In this document: positions 32,533 through 46,173 of the stretch, piece by piece
Layout of the letters: each line of letters opens with the position of its first letter
How positions within the stretch are numbered: the stretch's first letter is position 1
Assembly (NCBI RefSeq): GCF_028640845.1
Contig: NC_080548.1
Location: 16,028,814-16,092,813, forward strand
DNA length: 64,000 nt
Source: Ahaetulla prasina
Taxonomy: Eukaryota; Chordata; Lepidosauria; Squamata; Colubridae
Reading direction: 5' to 3'
Notes under the pieces: generated by a model
Databases searched by the model: none
Told to the model about the DNA's origin: nothing
Seen by the model: the letters and a program-made list of their open reading frames with translations, nothing else
Position numbers and translations under genes: made by a program

Positions 32533-35500
32533 CTGAAAAATAAAAGAATAATCCCCAAACAGGAAAAAGATTATATGGCCACAGACCTTAGAGATACACT
32601 AATTTTCTAACATATTGTAACACAGTTATATATTCACACTCTCATAACCTATATATTTTTTAAAATAAACCTAATTTGTAAGGTTGCCAGAAGGAAATCA
32701 AAGCCTGATAGTTCCAAACTCCCACCAAAATCTCCCACTGCTATAACTTGTCCCATATCCATTTATTCAAAACTATATATGCTTTTATGACTGCTAAATA
32801 TTTTCAAAAGCTATTTTTATTAAATTTATAAGCTGCCCATCTCACTATCTAGCAACTTTGGACACCTAAAAGACCAATGTGAAATTTGCATATTAACACA
32901 TTTTAGCTGGGGGGGGGGGAGAGGATAAAAATTTGTCATGCTAGACAAATTGGATTCTCAGGAGAAATCAGGAAGTGTTGAGAGCTGACCAGGCAGCTTA
33001 CTAACGACTGCTTTTTAGCCAGAGAGTTGCACTATTTCTCCTAAATTCCTTCATGATGGAAGGCTTTCCCATGAACACATCTGCATTTTTAAAACAGTCA
33101 TTTTACTGTACAGAAGAACACAGTAGGCAATGGCCTATGACAATCAGATAAATGCCATACCTTTTGAAATTATTATGCAAGCTCAGAAAGATTTTGAAGG
33201 ACAATCATGCTTGTTTGCCTTTCCCAAAAAATTTTTTTAAATCAAGGCATCTGTAATTCAGTTAACGTAACACTTAAAGAAAGCATTTATTAATAAATGT
33301 TAATTAAACAAGACAATTTGTAGGTTGGAGTTGCCTAAATCAAATTAAATATTTTACAGCCACTAGGGATAAAAAATGTCGAAATACAGAATGATACCCT
33401 TTTGACGTTCCCTACCTTTCCACCTACTATAAAACTAACCATCCGATTTTTCAGCAATCATAAAGAATTAAAGTGCCCGTATGCTCATGCCATTCATCTT
33501 CAAAAGACCCTGATATTTCTCTTCAAGAATTTGCACTCTGTTGGAGAACACAGCCATGTGTTTATGAGCTGTCCAACTAGCGAAAATAAAATATACTGCA
33601 TTTAATTAGCTAATTTTCAAGGAAGAAAAGGGAACCCACCCTCTCTGAGGTTAGGCAGCAAACAGCTTTGCTAAAGGAGACAGCTGTCTTGTGACAAATG
33701 CTCTGATCTGCTGTGGGATGGAATTGGGGGGGGGAGGGAAGCAGGAAGCTGACAGCTTGGGGAACATGCCTTCCTGTCACCAACAGCAACAATCCAAGAC
33801 TCTTCTTCTTTTTCTTTTTTTTTTAAGTCAGCTGTTTATGCTTGACTTTGAACCACCTTTTTATAGTCTCTGTGGCAGCTGGCGGCTTATCTCTGAGGTC
33901 CAGGAGTCATTCCTGAATGCTTTTCTATCAGGGTGTTAAGGGACCGAAGCTGATTTAGCTTTTGCTAATTGCCTCCCAAGCCAAAATCTGAATTTCCAAA
34001 TTTGACCTACCACTGCAGAGGAGTCCAAGATCTAGAGGGTACAGAACAACATCCAAGGTTTTATGTGTAACACAAAGTTACAGTGGGGAGAAAAAAAACC
34101 ACCCCTAAAATTAACAGTTGGAGCAAAGAGCAGCCAGGAAATCTTAAAATAAATTAATTTACCTATTACTAAGACATCCTATGCTTGGATATCTCGGAGA
34201 TCGGTCTACATATTGTGCTCATAATCACAATTCCAGTATTAGGAACAACTTCTAGTTCTGATTTTGTAATAAGTAGATATGGTATCTTAGTATATAAGGT
34301 GGTTTTCTCACTCAATCCTCATATTAATTCTGCAGTGCTGTTTTTACTAAACTTTTTAATTGGGAAACAGGGAAAGTAAGATATATTTCAAGCTATTACA
34401 ATGTTCTTGGCAAGTCTGGCTCTGAACTTAACTCAAAGGTTAGCTTCAAATGGATGGTTTTCCCTACAGTGATTAGCTTCAGAGAAGGATTAGCATCCTT
34501 CAGATGACACACATCTGGTTTGCTAAATGTCAACTACTGTTATACAGCGTGTTGAAAAAGGGAAATATCATTCTGAAGAGATGCACAAAGGCAACCTTTG
34601 TTAATTCTTAGAATCTGCAAAGCAATCCTAGGTCACTGCTTGAAAAATAGAAAAAAATTATCTACAAAATTCTCGTTGCGGTAATCTGCTTGCCTGTTTA
34701 AACACTTAAGTTAGCCCAAATGGTGCATTATACTGCCAAAAATTTTGAATCAAGGTACCTAAAATCCATTAACCTAAAGGATGCATAAAAAACCTGGGAT
34801 ATTTGGTTTAACAAAGGAGAAAAGAGCAGTTGAAATGTCTACTGAATGAAGACTAACATAAGAGGTAGCAATACAAAAACGGAAATGGAAGTGCAACTGT
34901 AAGCAGACACTGGTGGAGTAAGAATATCACAAAGCCACCAATTATATAGAAATAACACTGAAGAAAACCACTCTCTCCTTCAGAAATGAAAGTCCCACCT
35001 TTATGAAAAATAAGGTGAAAATAAGGTTTTTTAGCTGGGGATTATAAGAAGTGAAATCCAAACACATCTGGAAAACACCAGCTTGGGAGAAGTCTGATCC
35101 AAACTATGAAATGGGCATCTTCATAAAACCGTATGATTGTGCATTTTAACCTCAAATCCAACAGTAGTAATAGCCTTTCTGCCATGTGGCAGCAGGCTGC
35201 ATTTCAAGTTTATACACACACACATACATACATACATACATATATAGTGCACTACAATATATAAAGTTAAAAATATCCAGGAGTTCTTACACATTACTTA
35301 TTAAATATTTCTGGTACTATAAACTGCAATGTTGGGAGAAGAGATTCACCACTTGCACACAGTGCATATTTGGCTGGAAAAACATGCTGTTGTTTGTATG
35401 CAGATACTTCCGTTTCAGACCGTAGAAACAAAAACGATAGCTTGTAAATGGTTCAAACATCAAAAAGAGGAGGGGCACCCAAAGCATAATGCAATAAAAG

Positions 35501-36866
35501 TACCTCAGAGGATGTATAAAGGTCTTGTAGGAATTTAGCACCCACCCCCCTCCTAGAAGAATGAAATATTTTAGAAAATATTTAAAAAGGCAGAATATAT
35601 TTCCCTGGATGAGAAATGGAGAAACATGTTTTAAAGACAAAGCAGCTCCCTGCAACTTCCTGACTCCCCCCCACCTTTGTCAATGGGCCATTAAAGCCTC
35701 AACCAAGCTCACTCAATCCCCCCATCATTTGCAACACAATAGAACAGAAACTCACCACATGGCAAGGCTCAGGCAAGCTTGAGGGACAACCTACAATGTT
35801 AGCTAAGACCCCTAGACCACCTGGGAGTTTGACAACCAATCAGGATACTCTTCCTGTGCCCCAGAAAGTTCAAAGCTCAGAGAAAGCATAAAGCCAGGGA
35901 GTGCACAGGATCTCAGCCCTTTTCTGTTCAGGAACTCAAGCCATGTGATCCTGACCACCATTAAACCATCTTTCCAAGCAGCCTCCATGTTTCCAGTGTC
36001 TTTGTCCCCACTTGGAACTGAACCCAGATGGATATTTCTTCCAACAGTCTCATACGCCCCTGAACAAATCAGGATTTTTTTCACTGTTGTAGATCAGAAA
36101 AATGCTTACAGAAGGATTACTTCAGGTAAACCATTCTTTTAGTACGTTGCTTTTTCCCCTGCTTAAAAACTAACAGTGAACACTGAAAGGAAGGAAACGA
36201 ACAAGAGCCCCACCCTCATCTAAAATAACAGCAAGAAAAGCTACAAATAAAACATTTCTGATGAAGTTGACTCCCAATCTCATAACTGAAGTAGAAAAAC
36301 TCCCTCCCCCCACTTTTTTAAAAAAGAAACTACAGTATTTCCTGGACATATGTGTGTGGGGGGGGAACCCTCCAAATCAACATTGCCACAACAATTCTCC
36401 TCTAATGACATACCACACTTTAATATCAAGCCTCTTTTAGGATATACATCCAAAATACTGCTATAATGATTTTGACAGCAATACGTCCAATGTGTTAAAG
36501 GAAAGAATTTGCTTAACCACGTCAGCAATTATACCTCTAGTTCCCCTTTGGACTTTCTGAATGTTTGCATGTCTTTGTTGCTGAATGTTACCAGAGGTTA
36601 TGTAGATTCCAATGGTATATAAAAGGAATCTACTGAGCCACTAACATCAAAGTTGGGTGTTTGTTTCATTCATTTCCTAACATGTAAGATGTCAGTGTGA
36701 AAAATAAACTGGCTCCTTAAGATTCATTATCTGGGTGAACCATCTTTAAATAAAGAAATTGCAATCAAATATTTCCTGTTACCACTTTCTTGCACTGCTA
36801 TGTAGAAATATTGATCCATTTCTCCAAGGGAAACTTCTTCAACTCGGTAACATGTATTTTCTAGAC

Positions 36867-37165
36867 CAGGGGTGTCAAACTCGGTTTCATTGAGGGCTGC
36901 ATCAGGGTTGTGTTTGATCTGGTGGGGGGGGGGAGAGTGTGGCCAGCTAGAGGCCACTTGTTTCGGGGTGCCTGTGGGCGCCTGAGAGCATTGCCAGTGA
37001 AAATGGAGCTTGGGAGGGTTGCACACGACTCTCCCGTGTTCCGTTAGCACTGGCAGAGGCACCGCGGGGCGGTCCTTCGCTGTTTCCAGGGCAGCCCCAA
37101 GAGGGCCAGATCTAAGGACCCCGTAGATCAGATCTGGCCCACGGGCTTTGAGTTTGACACCCCTG
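36867..37165. mobile_element. hAT element (CAGGGGTGTCAAACTC ends), complete
   Basis: 299 bp, ends CAGGGGTGTCAAACTCGG and TTTGAGTTTGACACCCCTG. Perfect 8-bp duplication TTCTAGAC (36859-36866 and 37166-37173). GC-rich interior, no transposase. Confidence 0.95.
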
Positions 37166-38326
37166 TTCTAGACAAACTGTTCATTCTAGTCATTATCATA
37201 TTTGCTTGGTTTAAATTGGAAATCTGACTTACCATGGTGTTTAAAAGTTTCAGTATTTTCAGTATTTCTGCATAAATATGACTCAAAATGTGATCTGTTC
37301 TCTACACATCCCAAAACTAAAGACAATCTAATTAAACAAATGAGTCAAAAATTATATTTGTTCATTTATTTATTGAGGTAAAAGATCCAAAACTAACCCA
37401 TATTTATGCAGAGATTAAATGTCCAAATTTTAGCCACCATTCTGAACAGTGAATCTATTCTTCATCTCTAAAGGCATTAATGACCATGGAAGTAATCAGA
37501 AATTTCTGGCTGGGGTATGACACACACTCAGAATCTGTGGTGAAAATTTCATTGAAGTGTTAATTCCCCACCCCCCAGGGCAATCCCATATTAGCCCTGA
37601 TTGTTAATGAAGTACTTATACAACTGCTCCTAGATAGCTCTTTAACTCAACAGACTGAACTGGGGGAGTGTCACTAAATTAAAAGAATGCTCATAACTTG
37701 ATGACTACCCATATTATAAAAGTAATATCACTAAAGGATTTTTATGTCATTTCTATGAATTATCATCAGTAATTTAATCAATTTTCGTCTGACTTGGAAT
37801 ACTTGGAAGTTTCTAAATATATTTAAGTGCACGTGGCAATCTTTAACTCTATTTAAATGTTTCTGTTGGGATGGATTCATGTGTCATTAACCAAAGAACG
37901 TTTAAGGTTATTTATCCAGGTATGGAAAGCAATCAGAATAGAGGATGAGACCAAATAAAAACTATTCTATTTCCTCATATCGAACACTGAGCAAAGGCTA
38001 AAGGACAATTGCATCTGAAGCTATTTAAACACACTTATAAATCTGATGCAGAGGAGCAAGGAGATGGCATTGAAGTGGATACATGTCAATCACTGGTAAA
38101 ACATGGGTTTAGTGTAGAACCAGGAAGACATGAGAAAAACTGAAGGTTGCCCTGCCTTGAGTCTCTTTGGTAGAAGGGGAAACAATGCCATATTTTCAAG
38201 AGTCTATTGTTATAAGCTATAAATTGATTTGAGTTCTAGCATTTCTTGTGATATCTGTTTCCTGATCTGGTCTACTTTGAAGAGTTAACATCTGAGATAT
38301 AACCAAATTCATCTGGGATTCAAATT

Positions 38327-38650
38327 GGGGCTCGATGGCTCAACCGCTAAAGATGCTAAGTTTGTCACCTGGAAAGCGGACAGCCTGGGTTCAAGACCCG
38401 AGTGCCGCACGACAGGTGAACTCCTTGCCTCAGCTCCTGCCCACCTAGCAGTTTGAAAGCATGCAAATAGGAATAGATAAATAGATGCCACTTTGATGGG
38501 AAGGTAACAGTGTTATGTGCACCTCCACATATAGTCATGCTGGCCACTACAGAAATGTCTTCTGACAAGATGGCTCCCTCAGCTAAGAAACGGAGATGAG
38601 CACTGCCCATTAAGAGTCAGACTTGACTGGACAGGGGAAACCTTTACTTG
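38327..38650 (+). mobile_element. diverged Sauria SINE, intron 1
   Basis: Plus-strand copy: tRNA-like head (CTCGATGGCTCAACCGCTAA, GGGTTCAAGACCC), middle CCCACCTAGCAGTTTGAAAG, and tail AAGAGTCAGACTTGACTGG. Flanks GATTCAAA and GATTCGAA are similar but imperfect. Older than the other copies. Confidence 0.85.
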
Positions 38651-38824
38651 AGATTCGAAACAGGATCCAGAATTCTGCTGAAAAATGTACCCACAGCCAC
38701 TGAGTGCAATTATGTATCTTTTCAGATCTCTTTGGACAACTAGAAGCTGAGAATAGAAAGGGCTAGGAGGGGTAGGATGAGAGGACAATGGTGGGGGAAG
38801 AAAGTAGATACCCTTCTTCTATAC

Positions 38825-39342
38825 CAATGATGGCTAACCCTTTTGGAGTCGCGTGCCAAAAGTGGGGGGAGCATGGGGGGGTCGTGCGCGCATATGCCCA
38901 CACCCATAATTCAACACCCCCCTGCCCCGTGCTCTCCCACGCATTTGCACACCACTACCCTGCGCCACATTTTGCCTCCTGAAGCCTCCGGACGCCGGAA
39001 ACGACCCATTTCCCGACTTCCAATGAGCCCGGAAGGCCCATTTGTCACCTTCCCAATGCTCCAGAGGCTTTCTTGGAGCCTGGAAGGGTGAAAACGGCCT
39101 TCCCCACCCCACCCCCTGGAGCCCGAAAATGCCCTCCCAGAGGCTCTGTGCGAACCCTTTACTTACCTGGCATCCAAACGGGTGCATGGAGACTCCTGGG
39201 AGGGGAGGGGTGGCATGGGCGGGGCCAGGTGAAAATCAGCTGGCTGGTGCACACATGCTGAGTTAGGACAACGGCTCGCGTGCCCACAAATAAGGCTTCA
39301 CATGCCACCTGTGGCAGGCATGCCATAGGTTCGCCATCACTG
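38825..39342. mobile_element. hAT element (CARTGATGGCGAACC type), complete
   Basis: 518 bp, begins CAATGATGGCTAACC and ends GGTTCGCCATCACTG. Perfect 8-bp duplication TTCTATAC (38817-38824, 39343-39350). GC-rich interior with no long coding frame. Confidence 0.95.
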
Positions 39343-40996
39343 TTCTATACTTTCAATCCCTCATGCCTTCAAGCAAATACCTGAATAGAAACCTTGTTAA
39401 AATATCTGCAGATCCACAAAACAAAACCAAGCAGCACAAATTTCCAACTTCTTAGGGACAGCTTTTCGTAATACCCAATGGTGGATCAGACACACTAGAA
39501 GATCTAGGAAAAAAGTGGGGGAGAACTAAAGGGACAAAATTTTAAATTACTATTAGGCCACCAAATCAGAAATCTTATTTCTTTTTACCAAGGAAAGACC
39601 AGTTATTTCCGGTGTCTTAAGACAATGACTTCGCTCAGCAGTTAGTAATCCCTTTGGAAAATTGCCAGAAAGAAGTTTCAAGTATTTCTGAAAAGGCAGG
39701 AAAAGGGCAGGAAAAATCAGTTCTAATCATAGGTATGATTAGAAGGAAGGTCCAGTAGAAAATTCTGTATCCTGCCAAAAAAGGATGCTGTAACCTATCT
39801 AAGAGAGAAGCCTCAGCAACAAGCACCACACAAGTAATTATTCAAGACACCATTGTTATATCACATCATATCCACCTATAATAAGCACTTACACTTCACC
39901 ATTATCTTAAATGCAGATTTCTGTTATTTACAGGCAGCTACAGCTAGCAGACAAACAATATTTGGAAAAGAGAAGTTATGGTTTTAACTGATTTTTTCCT
40001 TCCCCCCCAAATAATTTTTCTTTCTTTCTTTACATACTGTCTTAAAGAGCTTAGAGTTACAGCACAGTAGAAATGCTAACCATACAACCATTAAATTGTT
40101 CTTAAGACAGGCAGATAGATATTAAAAACAAAATATACCGTGAACTGTCCAAAAAGACTTTAATTAATGCTTTCCTCAACAACTCAACCTTAAATCCTCA
40201 TTTCCTGCTCTTAAGAATTGACTCATAGTCTTAGTTACATCTTTCTTATTATAGAGTATGCTTTTCTTTATAGAACCAAGGATGGACTAATATTCCATAA
40301 TGCCTAAATGTTGGTATACACGTATGAAATTTACACAGGTGTTTCTGTAGGTTTAACTCTTGGAAGATATTTCCCATAATCATCCAAAATAAACAAATTT
40401 ACCATAGAAATTTAATTAATTTATATTCTGCAAAGTGACAATACATGCTTAAGCTGATTGTCTTAATGGCTTCTTTTCCAATTGTCTAGATTTTAAAATA
40501 ATCTTTAGCACATGAGGACTAAGTTTGCATGGGTAAACAAAGCTGACATAAATTTGAATAACTTGTGGTTCAGCATGTTGTGAAAACACAGCAATTCATT
40601 GCCATGTTGTATGAAGTAGGGCCTTTACATAAAGCAATAATACATAAAGCCATAATATCAGTTATTTAGCCAGGCATGGCATGTTATGTAAACAGAGCAA
40701 TTCTGTTTTGCATATTATACAAACTAATCTGTTAAATTGAACTGAAATTCTGATTAATTTTTCCTATCTACACAGATGGAAGAGAAGTAAGAATGCTTTA
40801 ACCCAACACCTGTGCAGATAGCTATTTATAGCCATAATGCTAAATAATGGTTTATCATTACACATAAAAACATGCTATTACCCCACCCAGCTGATCTTAG
40901 TCAGGAACAAGAGTTGTTGTTTCCTATTCCACATCTTAGCAGTTTTGCACCCAAACCTAGTTATAACAACCAATAGCTAAGTTATAGCTTACAGTA

Positions 40997-41389
40997 CAGG
41001 TAGTCCTCGACTTACAATAGTTAATTTAGTGACCGTTCAAAGTTACAATGCCATTGAAAAAAGTGACATGACAGTTTTCACACTTACAACCATTACAGCT
41101 TCCGCACACTCATGTCATCAAAATTCAGATGCTTGGCAACCGACTCATATTTATGACAGTTGCAATGTCCCAGGGTCATGTGATCATCTTTTGCAACCTT
41201 TTGACTAACAAAGTCAATGAGGAAGCCAGATTCACTTAACAACCATGTTACTAATTTAACAAGTGTGGTGACTCACTTAACAACTGTGGCAAGAAAGGTC
41301 ATAAAATGGGGCAAAACTCACTTAATAAATGTCTCACTTAGCAACATAAATTACCATCTCAATTGTGGTAATAAGTTTAGGACTGTCTG
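40997..41389. mobile_element. mariner-like element, intron 1
   Basis: Starts CAGGTAGTCCTCGACTTAC after TA and ends TTTAGGACTGTCTG before TA. Full-length copy of the family. Confidence 0.88.
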
Positions 41390-41755
41390 TATTTAGTCAA
41401 AGGCAAAATGTTCAAGATATAAATTTTCATTTTTTATGATTCCACTAAAACCACCTTTGACTTATACAGTGATTACAGCTGAATGTGCAATCCAACGTTT
41501 TATAGGAGGAAAAAAAGCATATGATCCAATTCTACTCCACTAGAGATAGAAGGCACTTACTACAGATTAACCTGATTGGCAGAACAGATCTGGGATTCAG
41601 CTGTTCATCAGAGGTGTAAGCAAGGGTACAACTAAAGGATGCAAACTGTGTAAGTGAAACAAGCATTAGTTGGCTATACTGAAACAATGATCAAGAACAA
41701 GAAGTCATCTCCACTGAATTCAACAAGTGTTACCTCCAAAGAGCATCACTGTGGT

Positions 41756-42310
41756 TTAATTCAGTTTTTTAAAAAGACAATGAACAGAAAACAGAAATCC
41801 CAAAACAAGCCACTTATAAATTAAAACTATGCCATAGTTAGAGGCTACTGCAGAGATTGGCTTATCTTTAAATCCATTTTATGCTTTCCAGAAACACTAG
41901 AGCAATTGCAAGGATATTAAGAACGTCTTTAAATGCTTGTGGCAAAAACAGACAACTTCAAATGACAAGCCTGAAAACTATTTATACATTGAAAACCAGC
42001 TACTATGCATTCTTTTGCCAGGCTCAACAACATTTCACAATTAATGCTATACATTTAAAAGCTGAATTGATGCCAGTATGTAAAGATATCTAAACATGGT
42101 TGCCTATCCTCATTTGTGTATGGCTGCCATATTGTTTTTTCTACCTGGGAAATGCAAGCATCAGTTACTTCCCTACAAAGATTTGCACATATTTCTCTTT
42201 AGATGTTTTCCCTCTCTAGTCACAATACAACTAGTTAGGAATGTTTTATCTGCTGACATTCTTCAGGACAGATAATCTAAAACTGTGCAATTTAAGTAAC
42301 TCCTCTTTCC
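41756..42310 (+). repeat. tandem duplication, first 555-bp copy
   Basis: Starts at TTAATTCAGTTTTTTAAAA and is repeated head-to-tail at 42311-42865. The 70-codon shadow frames in the two copies are identical. No element structure is seen. Confidence 0.97.
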
Positions 42311-42865
42311 TTAATTCAGTTTTTTAAAAAGACAATGAACAGAAAACAGAAATCCCAAAACAAGCCACTTATAAATTAAAACTATGCCATAGTTAGAGGC
42401 TACTGCAGAGATTGGCTTATCTTTAAATCCATTTTATGCTTTCCAGAAACACTAGAGCAATTGCAAGGATATTAAGAACGTCTTTAAATGCTTGTGGCAA
42501 AAACAGACAACTTCAAATGACAAGCCTGAAAACTATTTATACATTGAAAACCAGCTACTATGCATTCTTTTGCCAGGCTCAACAACATTTCACAATTAAT
42601 GCTATACATTTAAAAGCTGAATTGATGCCAGTATGTAAAGATATCTAAACATGGTTGCCTATCCTCATTTGTGTATGGCTGCCATATTGTTTTTTCTACC
42701 TGGGAAATGCAAGCATCAGTTACTTCCCTACAAAGATTTGCACATATTTCTCTTTAGATGTTTTCCCTCTCTAGTCACAATACAACTAGTTAGGAATGTT
42801 TTATCTGCTGACATTCTTCAGGACAGATAATCTAAAACTGTGCAATTTAAGTAACTCCTCTTTCC
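42311..42865 (+). repeat. tandem duplication, second 555-bp copy
   Basis: I found no difference from the first copy. The repeat unit is bounded by TTAATTCAGTTTTT, which also occurs once more at 42866, giving about 14 bp of homology at the breakpoint. Confidence 0.97.
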
Positions 42866-43605
42866 TTAATTCAGTTTTTAAATTATGCACTACACTTTCA
42901 ATAGCAGTTCTAAATTACTGAAATAAAGTAGCCTTTCTATAATACCTACAGCTCTTTCTAATTCACCTTATACCTTACATCTTATACAATTAATTATATT
43001 CCGATATCCAATTTCTTCACCTTACCATTTGTTGGGAAATACTGGGAAGATAAGTCTTTTTTTAATAATTAAATGTAAATAGCTCACTAAATATAATCCA
43101 ATTACTTTAAGAAAAATCATTACAATATGTGTATGCATTCCTGCCCAGTTTTAGTATTTTAAATTAATCATTGCTGAATACTTATTAAGTCAACCTCTGA
43201 CACTACAAAATCTACAACTGCCAATTTCTTTCTCTTAAGGTATTTTTACAGATAGCTTTAGATTTCATTATTTTAGATTTTTTTCTCAGAAGTATCTTAA
43301 ACATTTGAATTAAGAATTGAATAGAACTTCCAAACAATAAGAATGATTATTACAAGAACATATATGTTGGAATCAGAATAGGACACCTTTATAGATTTTA
43401 CAAAATAGCCAGGTTAAACGGGCTATTAGCAAAACAATCACTGTGATATAGAAAAGATGGATATACCAGCCTTGCTACCTCCAAACTTCCTTTTTAAGCA
43501 AGCAGCTAAACAAACCAGGATTTGTACTGATTTGAGAAAAGCATTCATCTCTTAACAGGACTATTTTTGCTAGTTGATAAAAACTCTGTAGTTGATTACA
43601 TTCCT

Positions 43606-43812
43606 AGTAGTCCTCAAATTATGACTGGTCACTTAGCAACTGTCCGAAGTTATGTTGGAGCCTCCCCAAAAAAACTACTTCTGGTTTCAAAGCTCCAACA
43701 TTGCCTTCGCCCATGATCACGACTATATTCAGCAACTGAACCACATCTGCAGCCATTTGCAATACCCTGTGGTCACACGACTGCAATTTACAATGTTTTG
43801 GCCAGAAACTGG
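43606..43812. mobile_element. mariner-like element fragment
   Basis: TAGTAGTCCTCAAATTATGA and CACTTAGCAACTGTCCGAAG, ending near GGCCAGAAACTGGC. It matches the first part of the copy at 9965-10359. Confidence 0.55.
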
Positions 43813-44579
43813 CATTATCACTCTGAAGCTAGAAAGCGGGACAGGTTTACTTCTGCAATTCTGCTATCCTTTGGAGGCACTATGCTCATGACAACAGAAG
43901 GAAAGATACCTATCTTTCTTTCCATCTTCACCTTTGGAGTCAGAAGAAAAAGCAAAGAATTATTTTACTGTCATGTCACTGATGCACTCTAGACTGCAAT
44001 CTAAGCAGAAAGTCACAGCCTTCTCCCCCAAAGATGGAGAGAAAAAGGTTTGGCACAGTTGGAAGCCAGGCTATTCTTACAACCATAGCTTGAGGCTAGT
44101 GAGAGGCTGGCCCTCCTATTACATTCAAGAGGTCGCAATGAGGCACTTGTTCTGATGAGTAGAACTACAGGTTCCCACATTTGGAGAGTAACCTCTGCCC
44201 ACCTCAAAGTACATTTGTCAACAACTCCTCATTGACTTTTCTCATAAATCAGTAGCATTGATCAGGAAGAGATCAATCAATCCTGAATTCCACAATGTCT
44301 AATCCTTCAGAAAAAAAGATCTCAAAGACACTTGGTTCTAAACCAAAACTGAAATGTCAATTGAAAGGATAAAGTGGAATGATTCCATAAAACCAAGTGA
44401 ATCAGCACAGATTTGGCAAATTTTCTACCCCATTATCCATAATTATACATAATGCAGTAATTCAGCATCTATAGCAATTTTAACAGTTTTTTTTTTCCTC
44501 ACATCTTTTCTAGGGAACTCAAAGATCATCTAGGAGCCACTGCAGAAGAATGAAGATAAACAAGTCTAACAAAAGTAGA

Positions 44580-44630
44580 GAGTAACTGATCTATCTATCC
44601 ATCCATCCATTCATCCATCCTTCCAATCAG
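44580..44630. repeat. (ATCC)n-type microsatellite
   Basis: Irregular ATCT/ATCC tetranucleotide repeat in intron 1. Confidence 0.8.
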
Positions 44631-44788
44631 GAAATCCCTGAATTCAGAACACAATACTACATATATATTGCAATTTAAAAAAAACTGCACCAAAGTATAC
44701 CACAAATCCAAGTAGAATTTACTTGCATCCAAATGTTTTCAACAGATAAAGAATATACAAGAAAAAAAACTTATTTGTAAATCTAATA

Positions 44789-44924
44789 CTCTGTTTTCCC
44801 CAAAATAAGACATCCCCTGATAATAAGCCCAATCAGGCTTTTGAGCACATGGCAATAAGGCCAAGCACTTATTTCAGGGTTCAAAAAAAATATAAGACAG
44901 GGCCTTATTTTTGGGAAAACATGG
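44789..44924. mobile_element. short MITE flanked by TA
   Basis: Inverted ends CTCTGTTTTCCCCAAAATAAG and CTTATTTTTGGGAAAACATGG with TA on both sides, suggesting a mariner-type origin. Confidence 0.75.
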
Positions 44925-46173
44925 TAAGACTTTGTATTTGGTACATAAAGTACTAGTAAAACTAGTAATTCAAGCTATATCAAAATTATTCCCATAGTTA
45001 ATGAACAAAAACTCATCAGTTATTTTTCTTCTCTCTAGATAATAAGTACTAATGAAATTCTAATACTCTTTATTTTATATGAATTGATATTTTTCTATGC
45101 CTCTTGCAACTACCATATAGCAAAACTAAGAGCGAAAATTGTTGGAACACAAAAAAAGGGATCTTTACACTAAAATAATCATTAACTTTTATTCTTATTG
45201 ATCCAACCACCTTCTTTTTGCATAGGCCCATCAAAAGTACTGATATAAGAAATTATATTAAAGGATATATGGCTGTATTTTCTAGAGATCATGCGTATCA
45301 CTCTCCAAATTTCCAAAAGTATACGTACATAAGCATACATATGCATACACAAACAGGCCCATATCTTGCTCTTAGGCACAGGAATTTTTCTGCCAATTTA
45401 ATTCCACCATAGGGTTGTTGTTTTTTTGATACAATGTAGACTGCATCTATTTCTCCAAATGCTCCAAATACCTTGAGAATTCCCACTCCAAGTAACTCTC
45501 CAAACTACCACCATAATATCTTCCTAACCAGGGAAGCCAGGGTATAAAGCTAACCCATATCCCTAAGTAATATGCATTCCTTTCCTTATCAAAGGATGCT
45601 CATTTCCATGCGAAGCATCAATAGAAGCAATTTCCTGTCATGTCATCCCACTAAACCTTTATCAACAGACTCCAGAACATCAGAGTTTTTCCTGGTATAC
45701 ACTGGATGGATTCTAATATCAATGGAGGAGAATTCCAATATCACTAAAGCCCATGGCTCCGTTTTGGCCTCCTGACATTTTGAAGTGCTTTAAGAGGCTG
45801 TTCAACTATAAGGCTAAAGGTGTCCTGTTTTTTAAAGACAAGAGTTGGGATGGAAATGAAACCAGGAGGCCTCTGGAAGGCAAACGTCTCCATTTAACAC
45901 CCATAATATGGATCAAAATAAATTTTCCAATATGATTCTAGGCCATTTTCAAAATTGGGAGGATTAAAGGTAGGGATGTGGAAGCAGCTTTACCTCTCAC
46001 CCCCATCTAAAACATTAAGGTATAATATTGGGCATTAATTTACCATGAAGCATAAATCCAGCCAATCTGATTTGTAAACCATTGTTAATGGCTTTCAGAC
46101 AATTATGTCTTGTTCAAATGTACCGTACTCAACAAATTATTAAAAGAAACTATATCTGGGAGATTGACTACTT

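Noticed and set aside
41881..42648. Two identical 70-codon frames as a possible gene family
   Set aside because: Identity is explained by the tandem duplication of intronic sequence. No other coding sign.
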